This document shows positions 6,953-13,002 of a stretch of DNA of 34,967 nt, piece after piece (the first letter of the stretch is position 1; each line of letters starts with the position of its first letter). This DNA comes from a virus, in the IMG/VR virus record IMGVR_UViG_3300036860_000387, positions 1 through 34,967 of that record. The stretch is one strand, 5' to 3'. The notes under the pieces are model-generated. The model was given only the letters and a program-made list of their open reading frames with translations. It did not search any database and was not told the origin of the DNA. A program made the translations under genes and the position numbers.

Positions 6953-7206
6953 TTGGGAAGGAACCGCCCAGTCGTGCTGAGCCAGCCGACATGCTTCCCG
7001 GCTGCGTCAGTGACCCACGCGTACCAGCCGGTCTCGTCGACGCGCTCGGTGTAGAGCTCGAGGCGCCAGCCCATCTGTGAGCACCACTCGATGGAGCGCT
7101 TGAGGGTGTCCCATTGCACCGTCTGGGGTCGAGCCGCGATCACCTGCAGGGCCCCGCCGATGAAGGGCAGCGCGACGGCGCGTCGGAGGAGATCCCGCCG
7201 CATCAT
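6949..7206 (-). CDS. Small protein with twin-arginine-like signal
   Basis: An 85-aa protein whose N-terminus MMRRDLLRRAVALPFIGGAL has an RR-x-LL motif and a moderately hydrophobic stretch ending near Ala-Ala-Arg, resembling a short Tat signal peptide. The rest (WDTLKRSIEWCSQMGWRLEL, TGWYAWVTDAAGKHVGW) looks like a small mixed alpha/beta domain. ATG 7206 overlaps the upstream stop (ATGA). If exported it would act at the envelope, for example in exclusion. A plain basic amphipathic N-terminus is the alternative. Confidence 0.65.
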   Translation of the reverse strand: MMRRDLLRRAVALPFIGGALQVIAARPQTVQWDTLKRSIEWCSQMGWRLELYTERVDETGWYAWVTDAAGKHVGWLSTTGRFLPK

Positions 7207-7571
7207 CGGCAGCCACCCTCGACAACGATGAGCTCGATGCCGGCGAAGCCGCCGCGGATATGTCGATAGAGCAAGTTGCCCTTCGCGTCGCACCCGCGCG
7301 ACGTCCAGTCATCGACGCGCTCCCAAACGACCTCGTCCCGTCTAACCGGCGCGAGCGCCACTAGGACGCCGAGCGCGATGAAGCCGAGGATGACAAGAGC
7401 CCATACCAGGGTTTCCAGGAAGCGCCGCGTCATCGGCTTCGGTGCGTGCTCTTGACACGACTCGCTGTGCTCCCAGGAGTGGCGTGGCGCCCCGAGTGTC
7501 GTGTAGCACAGACAGATGCGCCTACGGCCGCCAACCTCGGTCGCGATCGGCCCCGGATCATCGCGCCTCAA
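7203..7571 (-). CDS. Membrane protein with Cys/His N-terminal segment
   Basis: A 122-aa protein. Residues 1-46 hold a Cys/His cluster (ICLCYTTL, HSWEHSESCQEH) that could bind a metal. Residues ~52-74 are one strong membrane segment (LVWALVILGFIALGVLVALA), followed by a ~45-residue basic domain. The TTG at 7571 overlaps the upstream stop as TTGA, matching the coupling pattern. ATG 7433 would give a 76-aa version without the metal-site candidate but has no SD. Topology N-in or N-out cannot be told. Confidence 0.6.
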   Translation of the reverse strand: MRRDDPGPIATEVGGRRRICLCYTTLGAPRHSWEHSESCQEHAPKPMTRRFLETLVWALVILGFIALGVLVALAPVRRDEVVWERVDDWTSRGCDAKGNLLYRHIRGGFAGIELIVVEGGCR

Positions 7572-7825
7572 GACTCGGCACCGATGGCGAAGGTGAGCAG
7601 CTTCCGCAGCCAGCCGACGCTCCGCTCGAGATTGCCCATCCGCTCGAGGAACGCGTCGAGCGCCTCCGCGGTCTTGAGGTCACGGATCCGGCCCTCGACC
7701 AGGCGGTGATCGAACCTCCGCGCGAGCTGGCGATCGAGCGCGACCTCGACGAGGCTCTTCTCGCGCAAGGCCGGGCCGATCGTCTCCGTGGAGGCGGGCG
7801 CGGCCGCTCTCCCGAGCTGCGTCAT
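7568..7825 (-). CDS. Helical protein downstream of integrase
   Basis: An 85-aa, mostly alpha-helical protein (LVEVALDRQLARRFDHRL, LDAFLERMGNLERSVGWLRK) with no membrane segment. ATG 7825 overlaps the integrase stop by ATGA, so it is made together with the integrase. Small helical partners of large serine integrases can be recombination directionality factors, which are diverse and hard to recognise; position makes this a candidate, nothing more. A coiled-coil interaction protein is the plain reading. Confidence 0.6.
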   Translation of the reverse strand: MTQLGRAAAPASTETIGPALREKSLVEVALDRQLARRFDHRLVEGRIRDLKTAEALDAFLERMGNLERSVGWLRKLLTFAIGAES

Positions 7826-9378
7826 GCGCTCGCCTCCTCACGGGCCCAGGCGAGCCATTCCGCCAGGCCCTCTACGCGCGGTGTGCGGTCACGTCGGGCT
7901 GGGTCCGAAGAGCCCTGCGCGACTGCACATGCCGCAGCCGCCTCGAACACGAGCGGCCGGTACTGCTCGCGGACGCGGACCTCGATATCGCCGTTGCGCG
8001 CGAGACGGACGTGGTCGAACCACTCGTCGACGAAGCGCCGCTGCAGGCCGAGATCGGAGCGCTCCCAGACGTCGCCGATCTTCGCGAGGAGCTTGAAGGC
8101 CTCGGCCGGCGGCTCGGCCGCGGTCGATGTGGGCAGGGCCTCGAGGGCGCGTGAGAGCCGGCGGCGATCGGCGAGGTACTGGTCCTCGGCCATGTCGCCC
8201 CAGCGGTAGAGGTCGCGGATCCGGCCGAGCTCGCCCTCGAGCTGCTGGCGGCGGATACCCGCGACCTGGTTCGTCGACGCGTGGTCGCGGATGTAGCGCG
8301 CGACCCGGGTCTTCGCCTCGGCGCCCAGGCGCCACTGGCGGAACCACTCGCCGAAGATCCGCAGGAGCACGTGCTCGCTGAACGTGCCCTTGCGGCAGCC
8401 GCGCGGCGCATGGCGGATCCGTGCATGCCAGCGGCGCGAGGGATAGGTGATGTACTGCCCGCCCTGGAAGCCCTCGCCGCAGTCGGCGCAGCGCGCGACG
8501 CCGCTGAACACGTACTGGTGGGTCCGCGTCGGCTTCGGCCGCTCGGCGCGCTCGTCTATGAGCGCCTGGACCTTGTCCCAGAGCTGGCGCGAGACGATCG
8601 GCGTGACCGCGTCCTCGCGCGTGACCGTCTCGCCCTTCGTGTCGCGGCGCAGCGTGCCGATGGCGATCGGGTTGTGCAGGATCTCGTCGACGGTGAAGCT
8701 CTTGAACGGCTTCCCGCGGATCCGCAGGCCCTGGCTGTTCAGCTCGTCGGAGAGCGAGAGGAAGCTGTACGCGCCTGTCGCGTAGCGCTCGAAGATGAGC
8801 GCGCGGGTCGGCGCGTCCTCGTTCAGCTCGAGGCTGCGCTTGTCGGCCGAGCGCCGGTAGCCGAAGGCCGCCCATCCGCCCGACGTGCCGCCCCTGTCCC
8901 ACTTGCGCTCGTAGCCGCGGCGGACGTTCCGCGCGAGCTTGCGCGAGTAGGCGGCCGCGGCGTTGATGTGCTGGCCGATCTGATCGCGCCAGTCCTCGTC
9001 GTGGATCGTGAGGATGTCCTCGTCGCAGAAGTAGACCGGCACGCCGATGTCGCGCAGCGCGTCGAGGTAGACCCAGGCATCGGTCTCATTGCGCGCGAAG
9101 CGGGAGACGTCGTACGCCAGGAGCACGTCGAAGCGCTTGGCCCGGGCATCGGTGACCATCCGCTGGAAGTCCGAGCGCTTAAGCGCGTTCGTGCCCGAGA
9201 CGAGGTCGGTGTAGTAGTCGCCGAGCGCGCGCAGGCCGAGCTTCTCGACGGCGCGCTGCTGGGCGTGCTTCTGGATCTCGGGGCCGAAGCGATCGTCCTT
9301 GCCCTGGGCGACCGTCGACTCGCGGATGTAGCCGCGCGGCTTCTTGTCCTTGAGCCAGTCGCGATGTTCGCCTCTCAC
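7822..9378 (-). CDS. int: Large serine integrase (site-specific recombinase)
   Basis: A 518-aa recombinase that would insert the phage into the host chromosome through a 5'-phosphoserine intermediate. The N-terminal resolvase domain has the catalytic serine in GYIRESTVAQG (S21) and the D90/R93/R96 cluster in AYDVSRFAR. The recombinase domain follows (WAAFGYRR, LNSQGLRIRGKPF, LHNPIAIGTLRRD), then a zinc-ribbon segment (RCADCGEGF and a later C in RGCRKG) and a helical coiled-coil region. GTG 9378 overlaps the stop of the RHH gene (GTGA). Unusually the gene sits inside the early operon, with no non-coding space beside it for an attachment site. Confidence 0.93.
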   Translation of the reverse strand: MRGEHRDWLKDKKPRGYIRESTVAQGKDDRFGPEIQKHAQQRAVEKLGLRALGDYYTDLVSGTNALKRSDFQRMVTDARAKRFDVLLAYDVSRFARNETDAWVYLDALRDIGVPVYFCDEDILTIHDEDWRDQIGQHINAAAAYSRKLARNVRRGYERKWDRGGTSGGWAAFGYRRSADKRSLELNEDAPTRALIFERYATGAYSFLSLSDELNSQGLRIRGKPFKSFTVDEILHNPIAIGTLRRDTKGETVTREDAVTPIVSRQLWDKVQALIDERAERPKPTRTHQYVFSGVARCADCGEGFQGGQYITYPSRRWHARIRHAPRGCRKGTFSEHVLLRIFGEWFRQWRLGAEAKTRVARYIRDHASTNQVAGIRRQQLEGELGRIRDLYRWGDMAEDQYLADRRRLSRALEALPTSTAAEPPAEAFKLLAKIGDVWERSDLGLQRRFVDEWFDHVRLARNGDIEVRVREQYRPLVFEAAAACAVAQGSSDPARRDRTPRVEGLAEWLAWAREEASA

Positions 9379-9557
9379 TTCCCCGCCTCCCTAAGTCCCT
9401 GTCCGAGGAGCTCGCAGATCTGATCGTTCCGGCTCCACGCCTCGGGCCGCAGTCCCAGCCTTGCGAGCTCGCCCTGCTTGCGCTTGTGCCGCGCGTCGAC
9501 CGCGTGGAGCAGCTTCGCCGGCATCCGCACCACCACCGCGCTTCTTGCCTCCGCCAC
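9375..9557 (-). CDS. Ribbon-helix-helix-like regulator upstream of integrase
   Basis: A 60-aa protein with an N-terminal beta strand (SAVVVRMPAKLL) and two helices, the outline of a CopG/Arc-type RHH DNA-binding protein that works as a dimer. GTG 9557 has an excellent AGGAGG SD five nt upstream. Its stop overlaps the integrase start. A nested inverted repeat lies 15-48 bp upstream (9572-9605), so it may regulate its own transcript and the integrase. It overlaps a second open frame (9391-9690) over most of its length; the strong SD favours this frame. Confidence 0.7.
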   Translation of the reverse strand: MAEARSAVVVRMPAKLLHAVDARHKRKQGELARLGLRPEAWSRNDQICELLGQGLREAGK

Positions 9558-9690
9558 GTCCGCCTCCTGCGTTGTGATGCGGGTATGATATCACAATCGC
9601 ATCACGCGGGGCTTTCGCAGCCGCCAGGGCCATCGCGGCGAGGATCCGCAGGCCGGGTTCCTGCTCGGCCCGCAGGTCCACATCGGTCAT
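9391..9690 (-). CDS. Coupled open frame overlapping the RHH gene
   Basis: ATG 9690 overlaps the preceding stop (ATGA) and opens 99 codons. The first ~45 residues (MTDVDLRAEQEPGLRILAAM, then AAAKAPRDAIVISYPHHN) look like ordinary protein; the remainder is Gly/Arg/Ala-rich and is the out-of-frame reading of the RHH gene. Either a true overlapping gene, or a short gene that has lost its stop by a frameshift. I recognise no family. Confidence 0.4.
   Translation of the reverse strand: MTDVDLRAEQEPGLRILAAMALAAAKAPRDAIVISYPHHNAGGGRGGGKKRGGGADAGEAAPRGRRAAQAQAGRARKAGTAARGVEPERSDLRAPRTGT
9572..9605. promoter_or_regulatory. Nested inverted repeats upstream of RHH-integrase pair
   Basis: Two interlocked inverted repeats: TTGTGAT (9572-9578) with ATCACAA (9590-9596), and GTGATGCG (9574-9581) with CGCATCAC (9598-9605). 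The stretch is AT-rich compared with its surroundings. It may be the RHH protein's operator or, since serine-integrase attP sites are ~50-bp imperfect inverted repeats near int, the attachment site. Confidence 0.45.
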
Positions 9691-9830
9691 TGACGGTACC
9701 GCTTCGCCGGGCAGCGCCCGCAGACCCATCCACCGGGGTTGCTGACCGTGCGGCCGGCCATCGTGAACGTGTGGCCGTAGTACGGCCACCACTGGTGCAG
9801 ACCGATGAAGCAAAGGATCCGGCCGATCAC
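9687..9830 (-). CDS. Small Cys/His protein (47 aa)
   Basis: GTG 9830 overlaps the upstream stop (GTGA) and the TGA at 9687 overlaps the next ATG (ATGA). The product is aromatic-rich at the start (ILCFIGLHQWWPYYGHTFTM) and ends with a knuckle WVCGRCPAKRY. C7, H12, H20, C37 and C40 could hold one zinc. Small proteins of this look recur in phage early regions. Function unknown; coding status is well supported by overlaps and by the motif. Confidence 0.65.
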   Translation of the reverse strand: MIGRILCFIGLHQWWPYYGHTFTMAGRTVSNPGGWVCGRCPAKRYRQ

Positions 9831-10120
9831 GCGCTGAGCTCCTGCTCGGCGATCGCCTGGATGATCTCGATCGCGGTCTTGTTCGCGAGCTCAGCTGTCT
9901 CCTTCGGGTGCTCCACCATCGAGGCAAAGCGCTCGCGAGCTCGCTCCATCGGCGCCGCATGCGGACCCGGATCACGGCACGCGTTGAAGATCGCGACCGC
10001 CTCGCCCGTCTCGGCGTTCCATCCGCTGAGCACGAAGCATCGGCACGGCCAGCGATGCATCCAGTCGTCGTCGGAGATCGTCGGCGGAAAGCCCGGCTGG
10101 AACACGGTGATTGCGCTCAC
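9827..10120 (-). CDS. Hypothetical early protein, 97 aa
   Basis: GTG 10120 overlaps the stop of the 187-aa gene (GTGA). The protein begins VSAITVFQPGFPP, has a strand-rich first half (WPCRCFVLSGWNAETGEAVA, then IFNACRD) and a helical second half (KTAIEIIQAIAEQELSA). Two cysteines near residues 28-30 and one in NACRD do not form an obvious site. An extended upstream reading overlaps the previous gene out of frame and is ignored. Function unknown. Confidence 0.65.
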   Translation of the reverse strand: MSAITVFQPGFPPTISDDDWMHRWPCRCFVLSGWNAETGEAVAIFNACRDPGPHAAPMERARERFASMVEHPKETAELANKTAIEIIQAIAEQELSA

Positions 10121-10680
10121 TCGCCGACCTTCCGCATCGGCCGCCGGCGATCGCGCTCGCGCGCGAGCTGAGCCATCGCCTCGCGCTCGAGCTCGGGGAT
10201 GTTCCCGAAGGCGACATGCACGCCGGGCGGGCCCTGGCAGATCTTGCAGGGGTCGCCGTCGGGTCGGTGGTTGCCCGGTAGGCGACGCGGATCGTGGCGC
10301 GCGACCGGCCCGAGGATCTCCGCGACGCGCGGGTCGACCGGCGCGGCCGCGGCCTTCATCCGCTGCGCGTGTTCGGTCTCCTGACGCTCTTCGTCGCGGA
10401 TCTCCATCACGCGCTGCAGCCCGAGCATCGACTCGTGCGCGTGGAATCGGTCGTACTTGAGCGCGAGCTCGACGGCGACCTTCTCGATCTCGTCCGCGCG
10501 CCAGCCACCGCGCAGGAGGTTTCCGATCATCGCCGCGACCATGCTCTTGAGCCGCTCGTCGAGCGGCGGCACCGAGTGCTTCGCGCACGCGAGCGCGATC
10601 GCCTTCAGGACGGCGTACTTCGCCTTGCCGTCGACGGTCGCTCGGCGCGCCCGCCGCGGGCGGTCGTCGAAGAGCTTCAT
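10117..10680 (-). CDS. Replication-region protein, unknown function
   Basis: A 187-aa basic protein coupled by ATGA to the replication-initiator-like gene upstream. Residues 15-110 are helical (YAVLKAIALACAKHSVPPL, MIGNLLRGGWRADEIEKVA). The C-terminal half carries a single CKIC pair and a long charged helix. Position directly after an initiator-like gene is where helicase-loader or initiator-partner proteins are found, but no Walker motif is present, so an AAA+ loader is excluded. I leave it unassigned. Confidence 0.65.
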   Translation of the reverse strand: MKLFDDRPRRARRATVDGKAKYAVLKAIALACAKHSVPPLDERLKSMVAAMIGNLLRGGWRADEIEKVAVELALKYDRFHAHESMLGLQRVMEIRDEERQETEHAQRMKAAAAPVDPRVAEILGPVARHDPRRLPGNHRPDGDPCKICQGPPGVHVAFGNIPELEREAMAQLARERDRRRPMRKVGE

Positions 10681-11237
10681 CGGGCCGTGCGGCCGCGCCG
10701 CACGTCTCCGTTAGGAGACGGGGTACCTATAGGGGACGGGGTACGGGTAGGGGTACGGGGCTGGTGCAGCTGTACCAGCACGTCACCAGCAGGCTGCTGG
10801 TCTGCTGGTGCGAAACGCCCGTCTTTATTGCGTCTCGCGTCCGCCGAGCGAGCGAGCCCGCCGGTCCGTTTTCCGCCCCGTCGGCCGAGGATGCTGGACC
10901 GTGACGGGTTGTACGCGAGGTAGTCGTGGATCCGCCAGCCGGCGATTACCTTCGTCGCGCCGTCCCGGAGCTCCTCCCAGAGGCCGGCACGCACCAGGAT
11001 CCCGGCGAGCTCGAAGACGTCGACGCGCATCGGCTCGGTGAAGAGCTGCCCGTCCCCGGTGACCGCGACGCCGTTGAAGACGGCGAGGGTGTGGATCGCC
11101 TGGACCGGGATCTGGCCGTCGGTGAGGTGGCGCGCGCTGTAGCAGAGCCCGGCGAGGTGCAGCCAGCCGGCGATCGGCCCGGCCTTGAGGAGCTTGGGGT
11201 GATCGGCGAAGTGGTCGTCGATCCGGACCCAGGTCAA
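10677..11237 (-). CDS. Replication initiator / replisome-organiser-like protein
   Basis: A 186-aa protein with the N-terminal signature of phage replisome organisers: WVRIDDHFADHPKLLKAG, then an HTH-like helical region (AGLCYSARHLTDGQIPVQ) and FELAGILVRAGLWEEL, IHDYLAYNPSR. The C-terminal 60 residues are disordered, rich in Gln, Pro, Thr and Arg. The start is TTG 11237, overlapping the upstream stop (TTGA). It would recruit host replication proteins to the phage origin. No phage helicase or polymerase is visible, so host enzymes are presumably used. The origin may lie in this gene, as in lambda O, but I cannot point to iterons. Confidence 0.65.
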   Translation of the reverse strand: MTWVRIDDHFADHPKLLKAGPIAGWLHLAGLCYSARHLTDGQIPVQAIHTLAVFNGVAVTGDGQLFTEPMRVDVFELAGILVRAGLWEELRDGATKVIAGWRIHDYLAYNPSRSSILGRRGGKRTGGLARSADARRNKDGRFAPADQQPAGDVLVQLHQPRTPTRTPSPIGTPSPNGDVRRGRTAR

Positions 11238-11416
11238 CCGACGCCCCCACGGAAATGCCCGCGGCCGCGCTTGGAGGCGACGTGGTACTGGTCGCTGAAC
11301 GGACAGCGATAGATCCGCTTGTCGGGATAGCGCCGGCGCGCATCCTCCTTCGTCGCGTGGCAGCGCTTGCCACACGCGCAGATCGGCAGCCGCCGCGTGA
11401 TCGAGCCGATCTTCAC
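11234..11416 (-). CDS. Small zinc-ribbon protein
   Basis: A 60-aa protein with CACGKRCH near residue 13, then YRCPFSDQYHVASKRG, a two-knuckle arrangement common in tiny phage and prophage proteins of GC-rich hosts. GTG 11416 overlaps the previous stop (GTGA) and its TGA overlaps the TTG of the initiator-like gene. Likely a structural zinc site that binds nucleic acid; no enzymatic role visible. Confidence 0.7.
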   Translation of the reverse strand: MKIGSITRRLPICACGKRCHATKEDARRRYPDKRIYRCPFSDQYHVASKRGRGHFRGGVG

Positions 11417-11820
11417 CCGAGCGTCTCGAGGCCCTGGATCGCGGCGTCGAGCAGCTCGCGCTTCTTTCGGAGCTCGGCGAGGAGCATTCCGCGCGCCACG
11501 AGCAGGCCGTTGCGCTCGGGCTCAGTCGAGACCGCAATCGGCGCCGCCGATCCCGTCGTTGTCTCTGACGCTTTCGCAGATGCGGCGGCTCTGTGAGCTC
11601 GTACGGGTTTACGCGCGGGCCGGTCGACTTCCTGATGCCGGCGCCGACGTGCATCGAGCCGCTCGATGCGTCCGCGGGTCTGCGGCTTGCCCGCGCACTT
11701 GAGCGCGTGGGCCGTGTACCACTTCGCGTAGCCGAACTTCCGGCCGCACTTCTCGCAGGTGAACTCGCCCTCGCCATGTGGGCCTGTACTCTCTTTTCCC
11801 GCGACCGCGGTCCTCGTCAT
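11413..11820 (-). CDS. Zinc-finger protein with helical C-terminus
   Basis: A 135-aa protein. C22-x2-C25, H38 and C42 (TCEKCGRKFG, TAHALKCAGK) form a C2HC-type finger; a basic, disordered middle follows (ARRRRHQEVDRPARKPVR), then a helix LAELRKKRELLDAAIQGLE. I use ATG 11820 because GAAGGG lies 7 nt upstream; ATG 11844 gives eight more residues. It heads a block of replication-type genes and probably binds DNA or RNA. Function unknown. Confidence 0.65.
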   Translation of the reverse strand: MTRTAVAGKESTGPHGEGEFTCEKCGRKFGYAKWYTAHALKCAGKPQTRGRIERLDARRRRHQEVDRPARKPVRAHRAAASAKASETTTGSAAPIAVSTEPERNGLLVARGMLLAELRKKRELLDAAIQGLETLG

Positions 11821-11974
11821 GTGCGCGTCCCTTCCCGCCTGCATGGGCAGGCCGTTCTCTCCTCCGAGCTCGGGTGCCGCCCGGCACCGTCGCTCAGCTC
11901 CCCATGACGTCGCGGGAAGCGCCGCTCCGTCCTATGCGCCGCGGTCCTGCTCCGAGGTGCCGCGACGCGGCTCG
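11821..11974 (-). promoter_or_regulatory. Non-coding gap with a GGTGCC hairpin
   Basis: About 150 bp without a credible gene inside the otherwise gap-free early operon. It includes a perfect 6-bp stem with a 4-nt loop (11873-11878 with 11883-11888). No T-run follows, so it is not a classic terminator. It may hold an internal promoter, an attenuator or a processing site; I could not identify convincing -35/-10 boxes. Confidence 0.35.
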
Positions 11975-12265
11975 CTAGCTCTCTTTGCCCTTGTTGCTCG
12001 ACGACTTGCCCTTCGCGGTCGACGTCTCGGGCTCGGTCGCGCCCGTCGCGGCCACGGCCGGCTCGTCGTTGACGCGCTCGGCGTAGCCCTCGCGCTCGAG
12101 GTAGGCCGCGTCGTTCGCGCTGACCTCGATCTCGGTCCCCGTCTTGACGAGGCCGAGCTCGTCGCGATTGATCGTCGAGCCCGCGAAGTCGATGAGTGCC
12201 TTTACCTTCGCCACCAGCACCTCCTTTCCGTCAAGCTCGTAGCGAGTGCGCAACGTGAGCGGCAC
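11975..12265 (-). CDS. Small beta-rich early protein, unknown function
   Basis: A 96-aa protein: residues 1-65 look folded (VKALIDFAGSTINRDELGLV, then TGTEIEVSANDAAYLEREGY), with an Ala/Thr/Ser/Lys-rich disordered tail. The pattern of a short domain with a DAAYLEREGYAE-like helix resembles small phage proteins that bind tail or head components, but the neighbourhood is early. GTG 12265 follows the upstream stop by one base. No function assigned. Confidence 0.65.
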   Translation of the reverse strand: MPLTLRTRYELDGKEVLVAKVKALIDFAGSTINRDELGLVKTGTEIEVSANDAAYLEREGYAERVNDEPAVAATGATEPETSTAKGKSSSNKGKES

Positions 12266-12266
12266 G

Positions 12267-12644
12267 TCAAAGCGCGATCCGGAGCTGCTCGGCGGGCCAG
12301 CGCCGGTCCGCCGCGGCGTCCATCGCGCGCAGCTGCGCGCCGAACGTGCCCATGCGGCTCATGAGCTCGAGGCGCTTCCAGAGCTCGTACTCCGGACGCG
12401 TCTCGGCGAGCCGGTAGAGGTGCAGGGGCCCAGGTGTCGTGATGACGAGCTCGCCGCGCCGGCGAGCCTCTTCGATCGTGCGGCGCATCCGCCGATCGGT
12501 GACGTCCATCTTCTGCGCGAGGATCGTGCGGTCCTGGGCAGCCTCGGCGAGCCAGCGGAGCAGCTGCGCGACGTCGCGGTCCAGCTGCGCCGGCGACGCG
12601 CCGCGATCGCGTGACGGCGCCCGCGGGAAGCGCACCGCGCGCAT
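12267..12644 (-). CDS. Winged-helix DNA-binding protein
   Basis: A 125-aa protein with a winged-helix layout: helix LDRDVAQLLRWLAEAAQDR, then ILAQKMDVTDRRMRRTIEEA as the turn and recognition helix, and ELVITTPGPLHLYRL as the wing. A C-terminal helical region follows (YELWKRLELMSRMGTFGAQ). Its ATG shares a base with the upstream stop (TGATG). It probably acts in early transcription control or at the replication origin. Partner and site unknown. Confidence 0.65.
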   Translation of the reverse strand: MRAVRFPRAPSRDRGASPAQLDRDVAQLLRWLAEAAQDRTILAQKMDVTDRRMRRTIEEARRRGELVITTPGPLHLYRLAETRPEYELWKRLELMSRMGTFGAQLRAMDAAADRRWPAEQLRIAL

Positions 12645-12814
12645 CAGCGACCCTCACGCCCTCGCGCGATCTCGCGCGCGATCGCCTCGATCCCTGGAAG
12701 CGTGGCTGCGGCGAGCGCGGCGTAGAAGCCCGGATCCTCCGGGATAGACGTCGAGGAACGGCCGGCTTCCAGTTCGACCGTCCCCGCCGCCCTCGGTGTG
12801 ACGAGCTCTTTCAT
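12644..12814 (-). CDS. Small early protein, 56 aa
   Basis: ATG 12814 overlaps the upstream stop (ATGA) and its TGA is shared with the next start. The product, from MKELVTPRAAGTVELEAG to IEAIAREIARGREGR, has a short disordered first half and an amphipathic second-half helix. No motif. Coding status rests on the precise overlaps at both ends and the lack of a better frame. Confidence 0.55.
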   Translation of the reverse strand: MKELVTPRAAGTVELEAGRSSTSIPEDPGFYAALAAATLPGIEAIAREIARGREGR

Positions 12815-13002
12815 GCGCGGGCCAGCGCCATGCGCGCGGTCCGCGCGATCGCGGTGGGCGTCGCGCCGCCGCAGGTGCGCTCGATGAGCTCCTCGGCCTG
12901 GCTCACGAGGACCTCGACGCATTCGCGAGCGTCGCCGAGCCTGTGCTCATCGATCCATCGCTCGCAGACCACGCAGAGGCCGGCCTTCGCGAGTGCGCTC
13001 AT
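12811..13002 (-). CDS. Small Cys-containing early protein, 63 aa
   Basis: Begins MSALAKAGLCVVCERWIDEH with a C-x2-C pair, followed by a helical acidic stretch (ECVEVLVSQAEELIERTCGG) and an Ala/Arg-rich end. Coupled on both sides: ATGA with the ParB-like gene and ATGA with the next gene. It may be a zinc-stabilised helical partner of the ParB-like protein, to judge only from adjacency. Confidence 0.6.
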   Translation of the reverse strand: MSALAKAGLCVVCERWIDEHRLGDARECVEVLVSQAEELIERTCGGATPTAIARTARMALARA

